NCBI GenBank assembly: GCA_944326805.1
Contig: CALVFK010000001.1
Coordinates: forward strand, 19,856-83,855
Direction: 5' to 3'
Source: an uncultured Massilimicrobiota sp.
GTDB taxonomy: Bacteria > Bacillota_I > Bacilli_A > Erysipelotrichales > Coprobacillaceae
Length of the DNA: 64,000 bases
Positions 44,956-52,758 of this stretch are shown here, piece after piece. Made by a program: the position numbers and the translations under genes. Each line of letters starts with the position of its first letter. The stretch's first letter is position 1. The notes beneath the pieces are model-generated. The model was given only the letters and a program-made list of their open reading frames with translations, was not told where the DNA came from and ran no database searches.

Positions 44956-46810
44956 GAAGTATCTCCTTTATTTTTCGTTTTAAATCATCTACATGAATGT
45001 GTTCTAGTTTTAATAATTCATCTAGTTGTCCCTGTGGTGTATAATGATCATCAATACCCATGTAATCAATTGTCATAGACATATGTTTTTGCGAATAATA
45101 ATGAGCAATTAAACTACCTAACGATCCTGTCATAAGATCAGTTTCATAAATCAGCAAATGTTGTTTTAAATGAAAAAGTTCATCCAACATCTTTTCATCC
45201 AAAGGTTTGATAAATCTGGCATTAATCACATTTACTGGCAGTTCTTCCTGTGCCAAAATTTGAGCAACCTGGTGTACTTTCGCATCATAAGTTAAAATAG
45301 TTAAAGGATAATTATCATGGAAAATGATTTTTTCCCATGTCCCTATCTCAATTTCCTCATCAAAATCCACATCAATATCTTCAGTTGTCCCTTTAGGGAA
45401 TCTTAAAACATAAGGCGAATCAAAATGGTGAAATGCTGTATTAACCATCTTTTTTAACTCTTGAGCATCTTTTGGTGACATTATAACCAAATGTGGGATC
45501 GCTGATAAAAAACCAATATCAAAAACACCATGATGAGTTTCACCATCTGCTCCTACCAAGCCACTACGATCAACACCAATTAAACATGGTAAGTTCATTC
45601 TTGCTATATCATGATTAATTTGATCATAACAACGTTGTAAAAATGATGAATAAATCGTAATAAATGGTTTTTTATGTGCATTAGATAAACCCGCAGCAAA
45701 TGTCATTGCATGCTCTTCCGCAATACCAACATCAAAAGCACGATCAGGAAAAGTTTCAAAAATAGAACGTAAACAACTTCCAGAAATCATTGCAGGTGTA
45801 ATAGTGACAATATCCTCATCTATATGCATCCATTTTTCAATTTGACGCGCGACAACTTCACTCCAGCTCATTACAGAACTCTCCTGACGTTTAATACCTT
45901 CTCGATAATCAAAAGGAGCAACACCATGATAAACACCATAATAATCATTTTCAGCAAGTGGGTAACCTTTTCCTTTTATGGTATGTACATGAATAACAAC
46001 ACTATGATCCATTTCAGAAGCTAAAGACAAAGCACTCAAAAGATCGTGAAAATCATGTCCATTGATAGGACCAATATAGTCTAAGCCAAACTCACCAAAA
46101 ATATGATCATTTATGACATTATTTTTAATTTGATCTTTGATTTTTTTGGTCATTCGATATACTTTTTTTCCTAAATTTGATTTACTCAAAAAAGAAATAT
46201 AATTATTTCGAGCATTTTTGTACTGAGTTGACATTCTCACATCAGAAAAGAAATTACTTAAGCCACCAACATTTTTAGAAATAGACATATTATTATCGTT
46301 TAAAATAATAATAACTTTAGAAGATATAGACCCTAAATAATTCAACGCTTCAAAAGACTCTCCACTCATAAGAGCAGCATCTCCCACGACACAAATGATT
46401 TCTCCAGTTTCATGATTTAAATCTCTTGCGACAGCCATTCCCGCCGAAGCCGATAAAGCCGTAGAAGAATGTCCTGCTTCCCAGACATCATGAACACTTT
46501 CTTTGCGTTTTTGAAAACCACTTAATCCATGAAACTGTCTTAATGTTGAAAATTGTCCGGCACGTCCCGTCAAAATTTTATGAACATATGATTGATGTCC
46601 AACATCAAAAATAATTTTATCTGTTGGTGAATTAAACACATAATGTAAAGCTATCGTTAATTCAACGACCCCCAAATTACTAGAAAAATGACCACCTGTC
46701 TGAGAAACATTTTGAATAATAAACGTTCTTATATCCTGAGCCAATTCTTCCAATTCTTCAATATTCAACTGTTTTAAAAATTGAGGATCTTTGATCTGTT
46801 CAAGCTTCAT
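44936..46810 (-). CDS. dxs: 1-deoxy-D-xylulose-5-phosphate synthase
   Basis: First enzyme of the non-mevalonate isoprenoid route, condensing pyruvate and glyceraldehyde-3-phosphate with thiamine diphosphate. The 624-residue sequence contains VGHQSYVHKILTGR, the thiamine motif GDAALMSGESFEALN, DNNMSISKNVGG, and the pyrimidine-domain segments AEEHAMTFAAGLS and RSGLVGADGETHHG. It immediately precedes tlyA and follows ispA, so isoprenoid precursor and chain elongation are made from one transcript. AAAGGGTGAGTTAA is the ribosome binding site. Confidence 0.96.
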   Translation of the reverse strand: MKLEQIKDPQFLKQLNIEELEELAQDIRTFIIQNVSQTGGHFSSNLGVVELTIALHYVFNSPTDKIIFDVGHQSYVHKILTGRAGQFSTLRQFHGLSGFQKRKESVHDVWEAGHSSTALSASAGMAVARDLNHETGEIICVVGDAALMSGESFEALNYLGSISSKVIIILNDNNMSISKNVGGLSNFFSDVRMSTQYKNARNNYISFLSKSNLGKKVYRMTKKIKDQIKNNVINDHIFGEFGLDYIGPINGHDFHDLLSALSLASEMDHSVVIHVHTIKGKGYPLAENDYYGVYHGVAPFDYREGIKRQESSVMSWSEVVARQIEKWMHIDEDIVTITPAMISGSCLRSIFETFPDRAFDVGIAEEHAMTFAAGLSNAHKKPFITIYSSFLQRCYDQINHDIARMNLPCLIGVDRSGLVGADGETHHGVFDIGFLSAIPHLVIMSPKDAQELKKMVNTAFHHFDSPYVLRFPKGTTEDIDVDFDEEIEIGTWEKIIFHDNYPLTILTYDAKVHQVAQILAQEELPVNVINARFIKPLDEKMLDELFHLKQHLLIYETDLMTGSLGSLIAHYYSQKHMSMTIDYMGIDDHYTPQGQLDELLKLEHIHVDDLKRKIKEILHEKRKS

Positions 46811-47659
46811 TTAACTCACCCTTTTCAAAATTTCTACTAACAATTCTAAAATCAAACCATGATTAATCTGCATAGAGTATATTCTTTCATAACATTTTTC
46901 AAATAATTCATTGACTTTCTTTTGAGAATTCGAAATTCCCAGTAAAGTAACGTAAGTAGATTTGTGATTTTCATAATCACTGCCTACTTTTTTCCCTAAT
47001 TGTTCAGTTGTGGCTGTCACATCCAAAATGTCATCTTGAATTTGAAATGCTAAGCCTAAGTCATATCCTAGCTGTTTCCAATGCTTTATGTCATCTTTTT
47101 TAGCAATACAGGCTGCCATTTGTAAACTAACTGAAATCAAGTCACCTGTTTTGTGATAATGGATATCCTGAAGCTCTTCTAAAGAAGGTTGATGATTTTC
47201 AAAATACAAATCTTGTTGTTGTCCATAAATCATCCCATTCACACCGCTTGCCTGATAAAGCAAATTCGTAAGTTGAACTTTCAATAAATCACTCAATGTT
47301 GACTGTAAAATGACATTGACTCCTAAATTTAATAAAGCATCTCCAGCAAGAATCGCAGTTGCTTCATCAAATTGCTTATGACAAGTTTTTCTACCCCTTC
47401 TCAAATCGTCATTATCCATTCCTGGTAAATCGTCATGAATCAATGAGTATGTATGAATCATTTCAATAGCACAGGCTACATCCATATAAGGATGATAATC
47501 TAACTGATAAGATTTTATAACAGTTAAAAATAGTATTGGTCTTAAACGTTTGCCTGGTGCTAATAAAGAATAAATCATCGCTTCTTTAACTTTTCCATCC
47601 TTAAGAGGCTGACATAACTCCAATAAACGTTGATTAATTTCCTCCTTCATCCCTTTCAT
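46811..47659 (-). CDS. ispA: polyprenyl (farnesyl-type) diphosphate synthase
   Basis: Trans-isoprenyl diphosphate synthase of 282 residues elongating C5 units to farnesyl (or geranylgeranyl) diphosphate. The first aspartate-rich motif is D76-D-L-P-G-M-D82-N-D and the second is FQIQDDILD. The ATG overlaps the xseB stop by four bases; AAGAAGGTGA lies upstream. Chain length cannot be decided from sequence alone. Confidence 0.93.
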   Translation of the reverse strand: MKGMKEEINQRLLELCQPLKDGKVKEAMIYSLLAPGKRLRPILFLTVIKSYQLDYHPYMDVACAIEMIHTYSLIHDDLPGMDNDDLRRGRKTCHKQFDEATAILAGDALLNLGVNVILQSTLSDLLKVQLTNLLYQASGVNGMIYGQQQDLYFENHQPSLEELQDIHYHKTGDLISVSLQMAACIAKKDDIKHWKQLGYDLGLAFQIQDDILDVTATTEQLGKKVGSDYENHKSTYVTLLGISNSQKKVNELFEKCYERIYSMQINHGLILELLVEILKRVS

Positions 47660-47880
47660 ATTGAAGATTCACCTTCTTTAAATGCTTTCAGTTGTCCATC
47701 TTCATAGATCTGTGCCACTTTTTCTTGAATGTTTTTTAATTTATTATCACAATATTGACAAAGAGTCACACCTTCTTGAAACAAGGCAATACTATCTTCT
47801 AATGGTATTTCATTGTTTTCAAGACTATTCACTATTTCTTCCAAGCGCAAAATTGCTTGTTCATATGTCATTTTTTCCAT
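47656..47880 (-). CDS. xseB: exodeoxyribonuclease VII small subunit
   Basis: A 74-residue helical protein with the XseB signature YEQAILRLEEIVNSLENNEIPLEDSIALFQEG. It binds XseA in multiple copies to form exonuclease VII, which degrades single-stranded DNA. GTAGGTGAAAAA precedes the ATG, 8 bases after xseA. Confidence 0.95.
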   Translation of the reverse strand: MEKMTYEQAILRLEEIVNSLENNEIPLEDSIALFQEGVTLCQYCDNKLKNIQEKVAQIYEDGQLKAFKEGESSI

Positions 47881-47888
47881 TTTTTCAC

Positions 47889-49142
47889 CTACTTTATTTG
47901 TGCTTTTTTTATTCCGTCATAAAATTGTATATCAACAATATCATCTGTTTGAACATCATTTTTTGATTTCATCAGTTTTTGATCCTTTTTAATAAGAGTA
48001 TAACCCCTTTGCATCACTTTTAAAGGACTCAAGGCATCAAGTTGAACAATGAGTTGTTGTGTTTTATAGTTTCGCTGTTGAATTTTTTGATCTATCTTTT
48101 GTTTTAATAGTTTTTGATATTCTAACAACTGTTGGTAAACCTTTAAATCTAGTACTTTAAAATGATAAAACAATTGATCTTTTAAATGTGTAACACGTAA
48201 TATTTCTTGAGAATAAAGAGCCTCGGGTGTATTTAAAAAATATGAATTTTTAAGTCGATCTAATTTTTGCTGATGAATATGTAAATATTGTTTCATACGA
48301 TATGTCAGTTGTTGTTCTAATTCATAGAGATGTTTTTTTAACTCTTTTTGATCAGGTGTTGCAAACATTGCTGCTTCAGAAGGTGTCGCACAACGTACAT
48401 CACTCACAAAATCACAAATAGTAAAATCCATCTCATGTCCAACAGCACTGATAACTGGAGTTTGACAGGCATAAATCTGTCGAGCCAAAGCCTCTTCATT
48501 AAAATTCCACAAATCCTCAATCGTTCCACCACCACGTGTTATGACAATAAAATCAAATCCCAGTGAATCAACTTGAGATAAAGTCTGTATAATCTTCAAA
48601 TATGCATTCTTTCCTTGTACTGGGATAGGAAACAAAACAATTCTTGTAAAAGGAAAACGATCATGAGTGATTTTAATGAAATCTTGTACAGCATCACCAT
48701 TCTTAGCCGATAAAACGGCTATAGCTTTAGGAAATGGAGGAATTGATTTTTTATGCTTGGCATCAAACAATCCTTCCTGAGATAACTTCTTCTTGAGATT
48801 TTCAAATTCAATATATAGCTTTCCTAAACCATCCTGTTCCATTGATTGTACATATAATTGATAATCCCCAGAAGGTTCATAAACAGATACATATGCACGA
48901 ATATAGACTTTCATCCCATTTTCAACCTGAAATGAAAGTTTTTTTGCATTCGAATAAAACATGATTGCTGAAATTCTTGCATGATCATCTTTTAAAGTGA
49001 AATAAAGATGACCACTGGGATGTGGTCTAAAGTTTGAAATCTCACCTGTAATATAGACATTTCTTAATGAAGCATCCTGTTCTAATTTGGCTTTTATATA
49101 TTTGTTTAAAGTCTGAACACTAATATATTTTTGTGTATCCAT
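47889..49142 (-). CDS. xseA: exodeoxyribonuclease VII large subunit
   Basis: Catalytic subunit of exonuclease VII, 417 residues. An N-terminal OB-fold (residues about 5-95, GEISNFRPHPSGHLYFTLKD) is followed by the nuclease core with TRGGGTIEDLWNFNEE and AVGHEMDFTICDFVSD, and a coiled-coil C-terminal region that carries the small subunits. TAATG joins it to nusB. folD, which sits here in Bacillus, is missing. Confidence 0.95.
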   Translation of the reverse strand: MDTQKYISVQTLNKYIKAKLEQDASLRNVYITGEISNFRPHPSGHLYFTLKDDHARISAIMFYSNAKKLSFQVENGMKVYIRAYVSVYEPSGDYQLYVQSMEQDGLGKLYIEFENLKKKLSQEGLFDAKHKKSIPPFPKAIAVLSAKNGDAVQDFIKITHDRFPFTRIVLFPIPVQGKNAYLKIIQTLSQVDSLGFDFIVITRGGGTIEDLWNFNEEALARQIYACQTPVISAVGHEMDFTICDFVSDVRCATPSEAAMFATPDQKELKKHLYELEQQLTYRMKQYLHIHQQKLDRLKNSYFLNTPEALYSQEILRVTHLKDQLFYHFKVLDLKVYQQLLEYQKLLKQKIDQKIQQRNYKTQQLIVQLDALSPLKVMQRGYTLIKKDQKLMKSKNDVQTDDIVDIQFYDGIKKAQIK

Positions 49143-49546
49143 TATCCAACATTTCCTAAAATACCATTAATAAATTTATAAGAATCATCGTCACAGAATT
49201 TTTTAGCATTGACAACAGCTTCGTTGACAACGATTTTTTTAGGAAGATCAGATTCTAATAATTCACATGTTGCAACAAATAGAATTGCTCTTTCCATAAC
49301 ACTGAGACGTTCAAATGTCCAACCCTTTTTCAAATATCTTTCCAACAATTGCTGATACGATGCTTTATTTTGCAAAGTTGTTTCTACAAGCCATAAAGCA
49401 AATTTTAAAGAATCTTCACTTGATGAAAGTTCTTTGTTTTCTGATATATAAGTATGCATATCATCAAGAGAAGCTCCAACCAATAAATTTTGATAAATAC
49501 AAATTGTCGCAATTTCTCTTGCTGTTTTACGATGTGTTTTTTCCAT
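49142..49546 (-). CDS. nusB: transcription antitermination factor NusB
   Basis: A 134-residue all-helical NusB protein acting with NusE (S10) in rRNA antitermination. It begins RKTAREIATICIYQ and ends VVNEAVVNAKKFCDDDSYKFINGILG, both characteristic. The frame opens at ATG 49567; ATG 49546 lies 12 bases after GGAGG and gives the usual N-terminus. Confidence 0.93.
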   Translation of the reverse strand: MEKTHRKTAREIATICIYQNLLVGASLDDMHTYISENKELSSSEDSLKFALWLVETTLQNKASYQQLLERYLKKGWTFERLSVMERAILFVATCELLESDLPKKIVVNEAVVNAKKFCDDDSYKFINGILGNVG

Positions 49547-49611
49547 ATTAATAAGTTGCCTCCACAATTTTCAAATATATTACATTTTAACATAATTAAC
49601 ACTAAAAATAA

Positions 49612-49645
49612 ACAAAAGAAAAGTAAGAAAATTATTTCCTTACTC
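49612..49645 (-). terminator. hairpin between yqhY and nusB
   Basis: AGTAAG/CTTACT stem after the yqhY stop; the minus strand continues into TTTTCTTTTG. Probably a partial terminator. Confidence 0.6.
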
Positions 49646-49647
49646 GT

Positions 49648-49995
49648 TTAATCGAATTCAATATTATCGACTTCAATGTTAATATGTTGTACATCAACAT
49701 CTGTCATCTGCTTAACAGCAGCCGCTATTTTTTCTTGAATTTCTTTTGTAATTGATGAAATATTGACACCATATTTAATACGTACATGGATACAAATATA
49801 AACATCATTGTCCTTGATTGTACAATTAACTACTTTTTTTGTTCCAGGAATCTGAATTCCCTTAGATGTATCTAAAGAAACGTTTTTTATTTCATTAACA
49901 GTTCTTTTTGTGATTTCATCAAACACTTGAACATTCATAAGAATTTTTCCATTTACGCGTCCTTGTGTATAAGTATAATATTCATTATGTGCCAT
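49648..49995 (-). CDS. yqhY: Asp23/Gls24 family protein YqhY
   Basis: A 115-residue Asp23/Gls24 protein with the alkaline-shock pattern GRVNGKILMNVQVFDEITKRTVNEI and an alternating amphipathic C-terminal half. In Bacillus the same gene lies before nusB and is linked to acetyl-CoA carboxylase regulation; the accBC genes normally preceding it are absent here. It has its own promoter. Confidence 0.9.
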   Translation of the reverse strand: MAHNEYYTYTQGRVNGKILMNVQVFDEITKRTVNEIKNVSLDTSKGIQIPGTKKVVNCTIKDNDVYICIHVRIKYGVNISSITKEIQEKIAAAVKQMTDVDVQHINIEVDNIEFD

Positions 49996-50019
49996 AACAT
50001 TACCTCTCTTCTATCTACT

Positions 50020-50048
50020 ATTGTATATAAAAAGTGACAAAAATACAA
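50020..50048 (-). promoter_or_regulatory. promoter for the yqhY-nusB-xse-isp-dxs cluster
   Basis: On the minus strand TTGTAT (50048-50043), 17 bases, TACAAT (50025-50020). Confidence 0.6.
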
Positions 50049-50051
50049 GTT

Positions 50052-50510
50052 TTATTCTTCAATAAATTTAACTTCCACTTGATAAGAATCGCCGACTAAA
50101 TTTAACACCTCTTTAATAACTTGTGAAGCATCTGTCTGGGTTGCTTCTTTTTTTAAAATGGTTATTTTAATTGTTTGTTGATCAATTTCTACATAGCTTT
50201 GTGAATATCCTACTTCTTTGAGTTTTGAGACAATCAATTTTTCTTTTTCTGTCACATTTTTTGTTTCACTAATTGTTTCTAAAGCCTCATTAATCGATTC
50301 GGATGTACTTGATTCTTTAGCGATAATTTCATTATTTTTTGTAATAATATCTTCTCTTTTTTGATCTAATTGATTTTGTAATTGTTCAATAGTAGATATA
50401 TCATTTTGGACAACTTCATTTTCAGATGTCGGGGGCAACATAATATAATAGATAGATAACACAAGAATAAGACTAAATAATGTTAAAAATGTAAAAGCCT
50501 GTTTGTTCAT
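50052..50510 (-). CDS. spoIIIAH: stage III sporulation protein AH
   Basis: Mother-cell half of the SpoIIIAH-SpoIIQ channel across the space between the two sporulation membranes. The 152-residue protein has a transmembrane helix (about residues 5-24), a coiled-coil linker rich in Glu/Ser/Asn, and a C-terminal ring-forming domain (about 85-152). ATG 50510 follows AAGGAGAATGAAT; ATG 50516 overlaps the ribosome binding site. It stands alone beside efp; spoIIIAA-AG, which normally precede it, are absent. A 14-bp inverted repeat spans the start codon. Confidence 0.85.
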   Translation of the reverse strand: MNKQAFTFLTLFSLILVLSIYYIMLPPTSENEVVQNDISTIEQLQNQLDQKREDIITKNNEIIAKESSTSESINEALETISETKNVTEKEKLIVSKLKEVGYSQSYVEIDQQTIKITILKKEATQTDASQVIKEVLNLVGDSYQVEVKFIEE

Positions 50511-50549
50511 ATTCATTCTCCTTTTTCTATATACTATATGAACAAACAG
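50499..50549. repeat. perfect 14-bp inverted repeat across the spoIIIAH start
   Basis: CTGTTTGTTCATAT (50499-50512) and its exact complement (50536-50549) flank 23 bases. The lower arm contains the spoIIIAH start codon and first codons; the ribosome binding site is in the loop; the other arm overlaps a candidate sigma-E -10. Confidence 0.85.
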
Positions 50550-50561
50550 ACTTAATTATGA
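50533..50561 (-). promoter_or_regulatory. possible sigma-E promoter for spoIIIAH
   Basis: Minus-strand TCATAAT (50561-50555), 14 bases, CATATAGT (50540-50533) resemble sigma-E sites (kmATATT, CATACAnT). The Bacillus spoIIIA operon is sigma-E dependent. Confidence 0.4.
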
Positions 50562-50581
50562 AAAAAAGAGCTTACGCTCTT
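50561..50581 (-). terminator. efp terminator
   Basis: AAGAGC/GCTCTT stem with GTAA loop overlapping the efp stop codon, then seven T on the minus strand. Confidence 0.85.
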
Positions 50582-51132
50582 CCTTGATACTTCCCATCTA
50601 CAGTGTTCACAAGAACCATTTCACCTTCATTAATAAATAAAGGGACTTTAATCTGGTATCCAGTTTCAATAGTTGCATTTTTTGTTGCACCAGTTGCTGT
50701 ATCACCTTTCACTGCTGGTTCCGTTTCAGTTACTTGGAAAGCCACATTAATTGGTAATTGAACCCCTAAAACTTCACTTTGATAACTTGTCACTTCAACT
50801 TCATCAGAAGGTTTTAAAAAGTTCTTTTCCCATTCCAGACGACTACCAGGAATTTCAATTTGTTCAAATGTTTCATTATCCATGAAAACAAGCATATCTC
50901 CTGAATCATAAAGATATTGCATTTTTCTTTTTTCAATCATTGCTAAATCAACTTTTGCTGTTGGGTTATAAGAAACTTCTGTAATCGCACTCGTTCTTAA
51001 ATTTTTTCTTTTTACCATATATTTTCCTGATAAACGTCCTTGTTTATTCTGTTCATTAGAAATACATAAAAACAAATCATTATTTTCTGTATATGCATTT
51101 CCAGCTTTTAATTCTTTAATATTAACAGCCAT
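50572..51132 (-). CDS. efp: elongation factor P with an atypical tip loop
   Basis: Translation factor that relieves ribosome stalling at consecutive prolines. The 186-residue protein has all three beta-barrel domains, ending with KGDTATGATKNATIETGYQIKVPLF. The tip loop, which enters the peptidyl-transferase centre and is usually K-P-G-K-G (Lys modified), is K-Q-G-Arg33-L-S-G here in gap-free alignment with Bacillus EF-P. The Lys used for 5-aminopentanol modification is therefore an Arg. It has its own consensus promoter and terminator. The following 31 bases contain a candidate spoIIIAH promoter. Confidence 0.92.
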   Translation of the reverse strand: MAVNIKELKAGNAYTENNDLFLCISNEQNKQGRLSGKYMVKRKNLRTSAITEVSYNPTAKVDLAMIEKRKMQYLYDSGDMLVFMDNETFEQIEIPGSRLEWEKNFLKPSDEVEVTSYQSEVLGVQLPINVAFQVTETEPAVKGDTATGATKNATIETGYQIKVPLFINEGEMVLVNTVDGKYQGRA

Positions 51133-51163
51133 AATATTCTCTCCTTTGCTATTATTCTTTAGA

Positions 51164-51192
51164 ATTATAGCAAATTTCAGTCATATTGTAAA
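51164..51192 (-). promoter_or_regulatory. efp promoter
   Basis: TTTACA (51192-51187), 17 bases, extended -10 TGC-TATAAT (TATAAT 51169-51164) on the minus strand. Confidence 0.75.
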
Positions 51193-51216
51193 TAAATCAT
51201 ACAGGAATATCATCTT

Positions 51217-51372
51217 TTAACAAAAAAGAATAATAAGAAAATCTAAAGCTAACAAACAATAAATAAGTATCTTCAATTTTTGTTTCTTATAATCATCAAT
51301 CGGTGCTTTTTCACGATAACAAGTTAATAAAAAACATATAATTAATAAACCAAAAACAATATAGTAAATCAT
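51217..51372 (-). CDS. 51-residue membrane peptide ending the comG operon
   Basis: A small gene read directly from the sequence: start ATG 51372, stop at 51217-51219. The product has a hydrophobic N-terminal helix (residues 2-18), a short charged loop (REKAPIDDYKKQK, 20-32) and a second hydrophobic helix (33-51). TAGGAGGTTCAAT is a near-perfect ribosome binding site located inside the end of comGG, and the start overlaps that gene's stop (ATGA), so it is translationally coupled. I recognise no family; it could be an accessory membrane piece of the competence pilus or unrelated. Confidence 0.7.
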   Translation of the reverse strand: MIYYIVFGLLIICFLLTCYREKAPIDDYKKQKLKILIYCLLALDFLIILFC

Positions 51373-51767
51373 ATTGAACCTCCTATATATTCAAATTTCA
51401 ACACAGCCCCTGTTTCTACTTCAATTTCTGTTAAAAATTGATAATGATAATCAACCATTGTAATAGTTGTAATAACTTCATAATAATGACCGAAATCATC
51501 TACTGTTGTTTCAACTTGATAGTTTTGAAAAGAATAGTCATCACTTAATAAAATATCATTTTGAACACTGTCGCTATAATATTTCACAAGAAATATTTCT
51601 AGATTTTTTTGTTTCATAAGCATATCGATAGATTTTAAATTTCTACCTGATTGCAAAATAGAAAACGCTGTTATAGATAGCGCTAATGTCAGCATCATAA
51701 AAACAATTAAAACAATCTGCAAAACGGATCCTCTATGATTCTGGAATAATCTCTGATATATTTTCAT
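51369..51767 (-). CDS. comGG: competence minor pseudopilin ComGG-like
   Basis: About 132 residues. After a basic N-terminus (MKIYQRLFQNHRG) comes the type IV pilin-like hydrophobic helix SVLQIVLIVFMMLTLALSITAF, without the usual Glu at position 5, as in other ComGG proteins. Its position as last pilin in comG supports the name more than sequence. GAGGAGACAG precedes ATG 51767. It overlaps comGF by 35 bases. Confidence 0.7.
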   Translation of the reverse strand: MKIYQRLFQNHRGSVLQIVLIVFMMLTLALSITAFSILQSGRNLKSIDMLMKQKNLEIFLVKYYSDSVQNDILLSDDYSFQNYQVETTVDDFGHYYEVITTITMVDYHYQFLTEIEVETGAVLKFEYIGGSI

Positions 51768-52215
51768 CTGTCTCCTCTGCTTCTTGATACATAGTGGCAT
51801 ACGTTAATAAAAATGTATAATTTTGATGTTCTCTTGTTATATGCATATAAACAAAATCATTGTCAATGGAAAAAGAAATATCATCAATATCAAACAGTAA
51901 TATTTCAAATCCAGGTTTTTTTACCAATCTTTTTTGATCTAACTGTAAAGATGTTTCCTCCTCGTCAAAATTCATATAACGAAAAGTATCGCCGACTTCT
52001 AAATACTCACAACCAAGTGTATATTGAGTACATTGTTTTGCAGCTATGTAAATATCTTCGTCATTTTGTGTATGATGCGTATAAGCATATTGTACAAGGT
52101 GAAAAAAACTTGTTAATGATAGAATAATGATAAGCGTGATAGAAAGAGACAATAACACTTCTACTAACGTAAAACCATTTCTATGAGACTCATATAATCT
52201 TGAGAATATATATAT
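51733..52215 (-). CDS. comGF: competence minor pseudopilin ComGF (start codon abnormal)
   Basis: Prepilin-like protein with the peptidase motif R-N-G^FTLVEVLLSLS and a following hydrophobic helix, then a globular domain of about 110 residues. Following the frame upstream from the motif there is no ATG, GTG or TTG before the stop at 52216-52218; the first available starts are GTG 52158, which would remove the leader and cleavage site, or ATA 52215, which lies 5 bases after AAAAGGAG. The coordinates here assume the ATA; the conservative alternative is 51733-52158. It overlaps comGE. Confidence 0.65.
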   Translation of the reverse strand: MYIFSRLYESHRNGFTLVEVLLSLSITLIIILSLTSFFHLVQYAYTHHTQNDEDIYIAAKQCTQYTLGCEYLEVGDTFRYMNFDEEETSLQLDQKRLVKKPGFEILLFDIDDISFSIDNDFVYMHITREHQNYTFLLTYATMYQEAEETDENISEIIPES

Positions 52216-52373
52216 TCACTCTCCTTTTCTAAAATCATCTGATAATTTTCTTGAATATGTTTTTCTTTTTGGTATAAAACAGAAAATAATCCCACAAAAA
52301 TGATGATAACAGTTATAAATATTTCAAAAGCAAACAAACTCTCAATCAGTGTTGAGCCATGATTATCGAACAT
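52164..52373 (-). CDS. comGE: competence minor pseudopilin ComGE-like
   Basis: A short 69-residue prepilin-like protein. The start M-F-D-N-H-G^STLIESLFAFEI fits a class III prepilin cleavage site with Glu at position 5, followed by a hydrophobic helix and a small tail. The frame opens at 52424 but ATG 52373 gives a typical leader; GGAAGTGGAAC lies upstream. Minor pilins of this group prime pilus assembly. Confidence 0.7.
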   Translation of the reverse strand: MFDNHGSTLIESLFAFEIFITVIIIFVGLFSVLYQKEKHIQENYQMILEKESEYIYSQDYMSLIEMVLR

Positions 52374-52758
52374 AAAAAGTTCCACTTCCAATCTGATAAA
52401 CAAATTCATAACGTTGATTTCCACAATGATAAATCAATGTTTTTGCACCCTGGATATTTCCATTAGCATTAAAACTTAATTGATGTGATTCAAATGAATC
52501 TCCTTTATCAAGCTTAAATATTTCTTTTGATTGATTCCATGTACAAATAATATTTTGTTGAGAAAAAGAAACATTGACCACAGTTTTTTGTGTCATAGCT
52601 GTGAGTTTGGCCTGATAGAGAAACTGAATCATTTCATTTATTTTAACAGTATCACTTTTTTGTGGAATATGAATATACATTGAAATACAGAACATCATAC
52701 AAATAATAATGAGTACAAAAAGCGTTTCAATCATTGTAAAACCATTTTTATTTAACAT
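52363..52758 (-). CDS. comGD: competence pseudopilin ComGD
   Basis: A 131-residue type IV pilin-like protein with N-K-N-G^FTMIETLFVLIIICMM and a beta-rich C-terminal domain (residues about 60-131). Start ATG 52758, within the end of comGC. Minor pilin for DNA uptake. Confidence 0.85.
   Translation of the reverse strand: MLNKNGFTMIETLFVLIIICMMFCISMYIHIPQKSDTVKINEMIQFLYQAKLTAMTQKTVVNVSFSQQNIICTWNQSKEIFKLDKGDSFESHQLSFNANGNIQGAKTLIYHCGNQRYEFVYQIGSGTFYVR

Noticed and set aside
51813..52127. 104-codon plus-strand frame opposite comGF
   Set aside because: Antisense shadow of the comGF region with no start signal.
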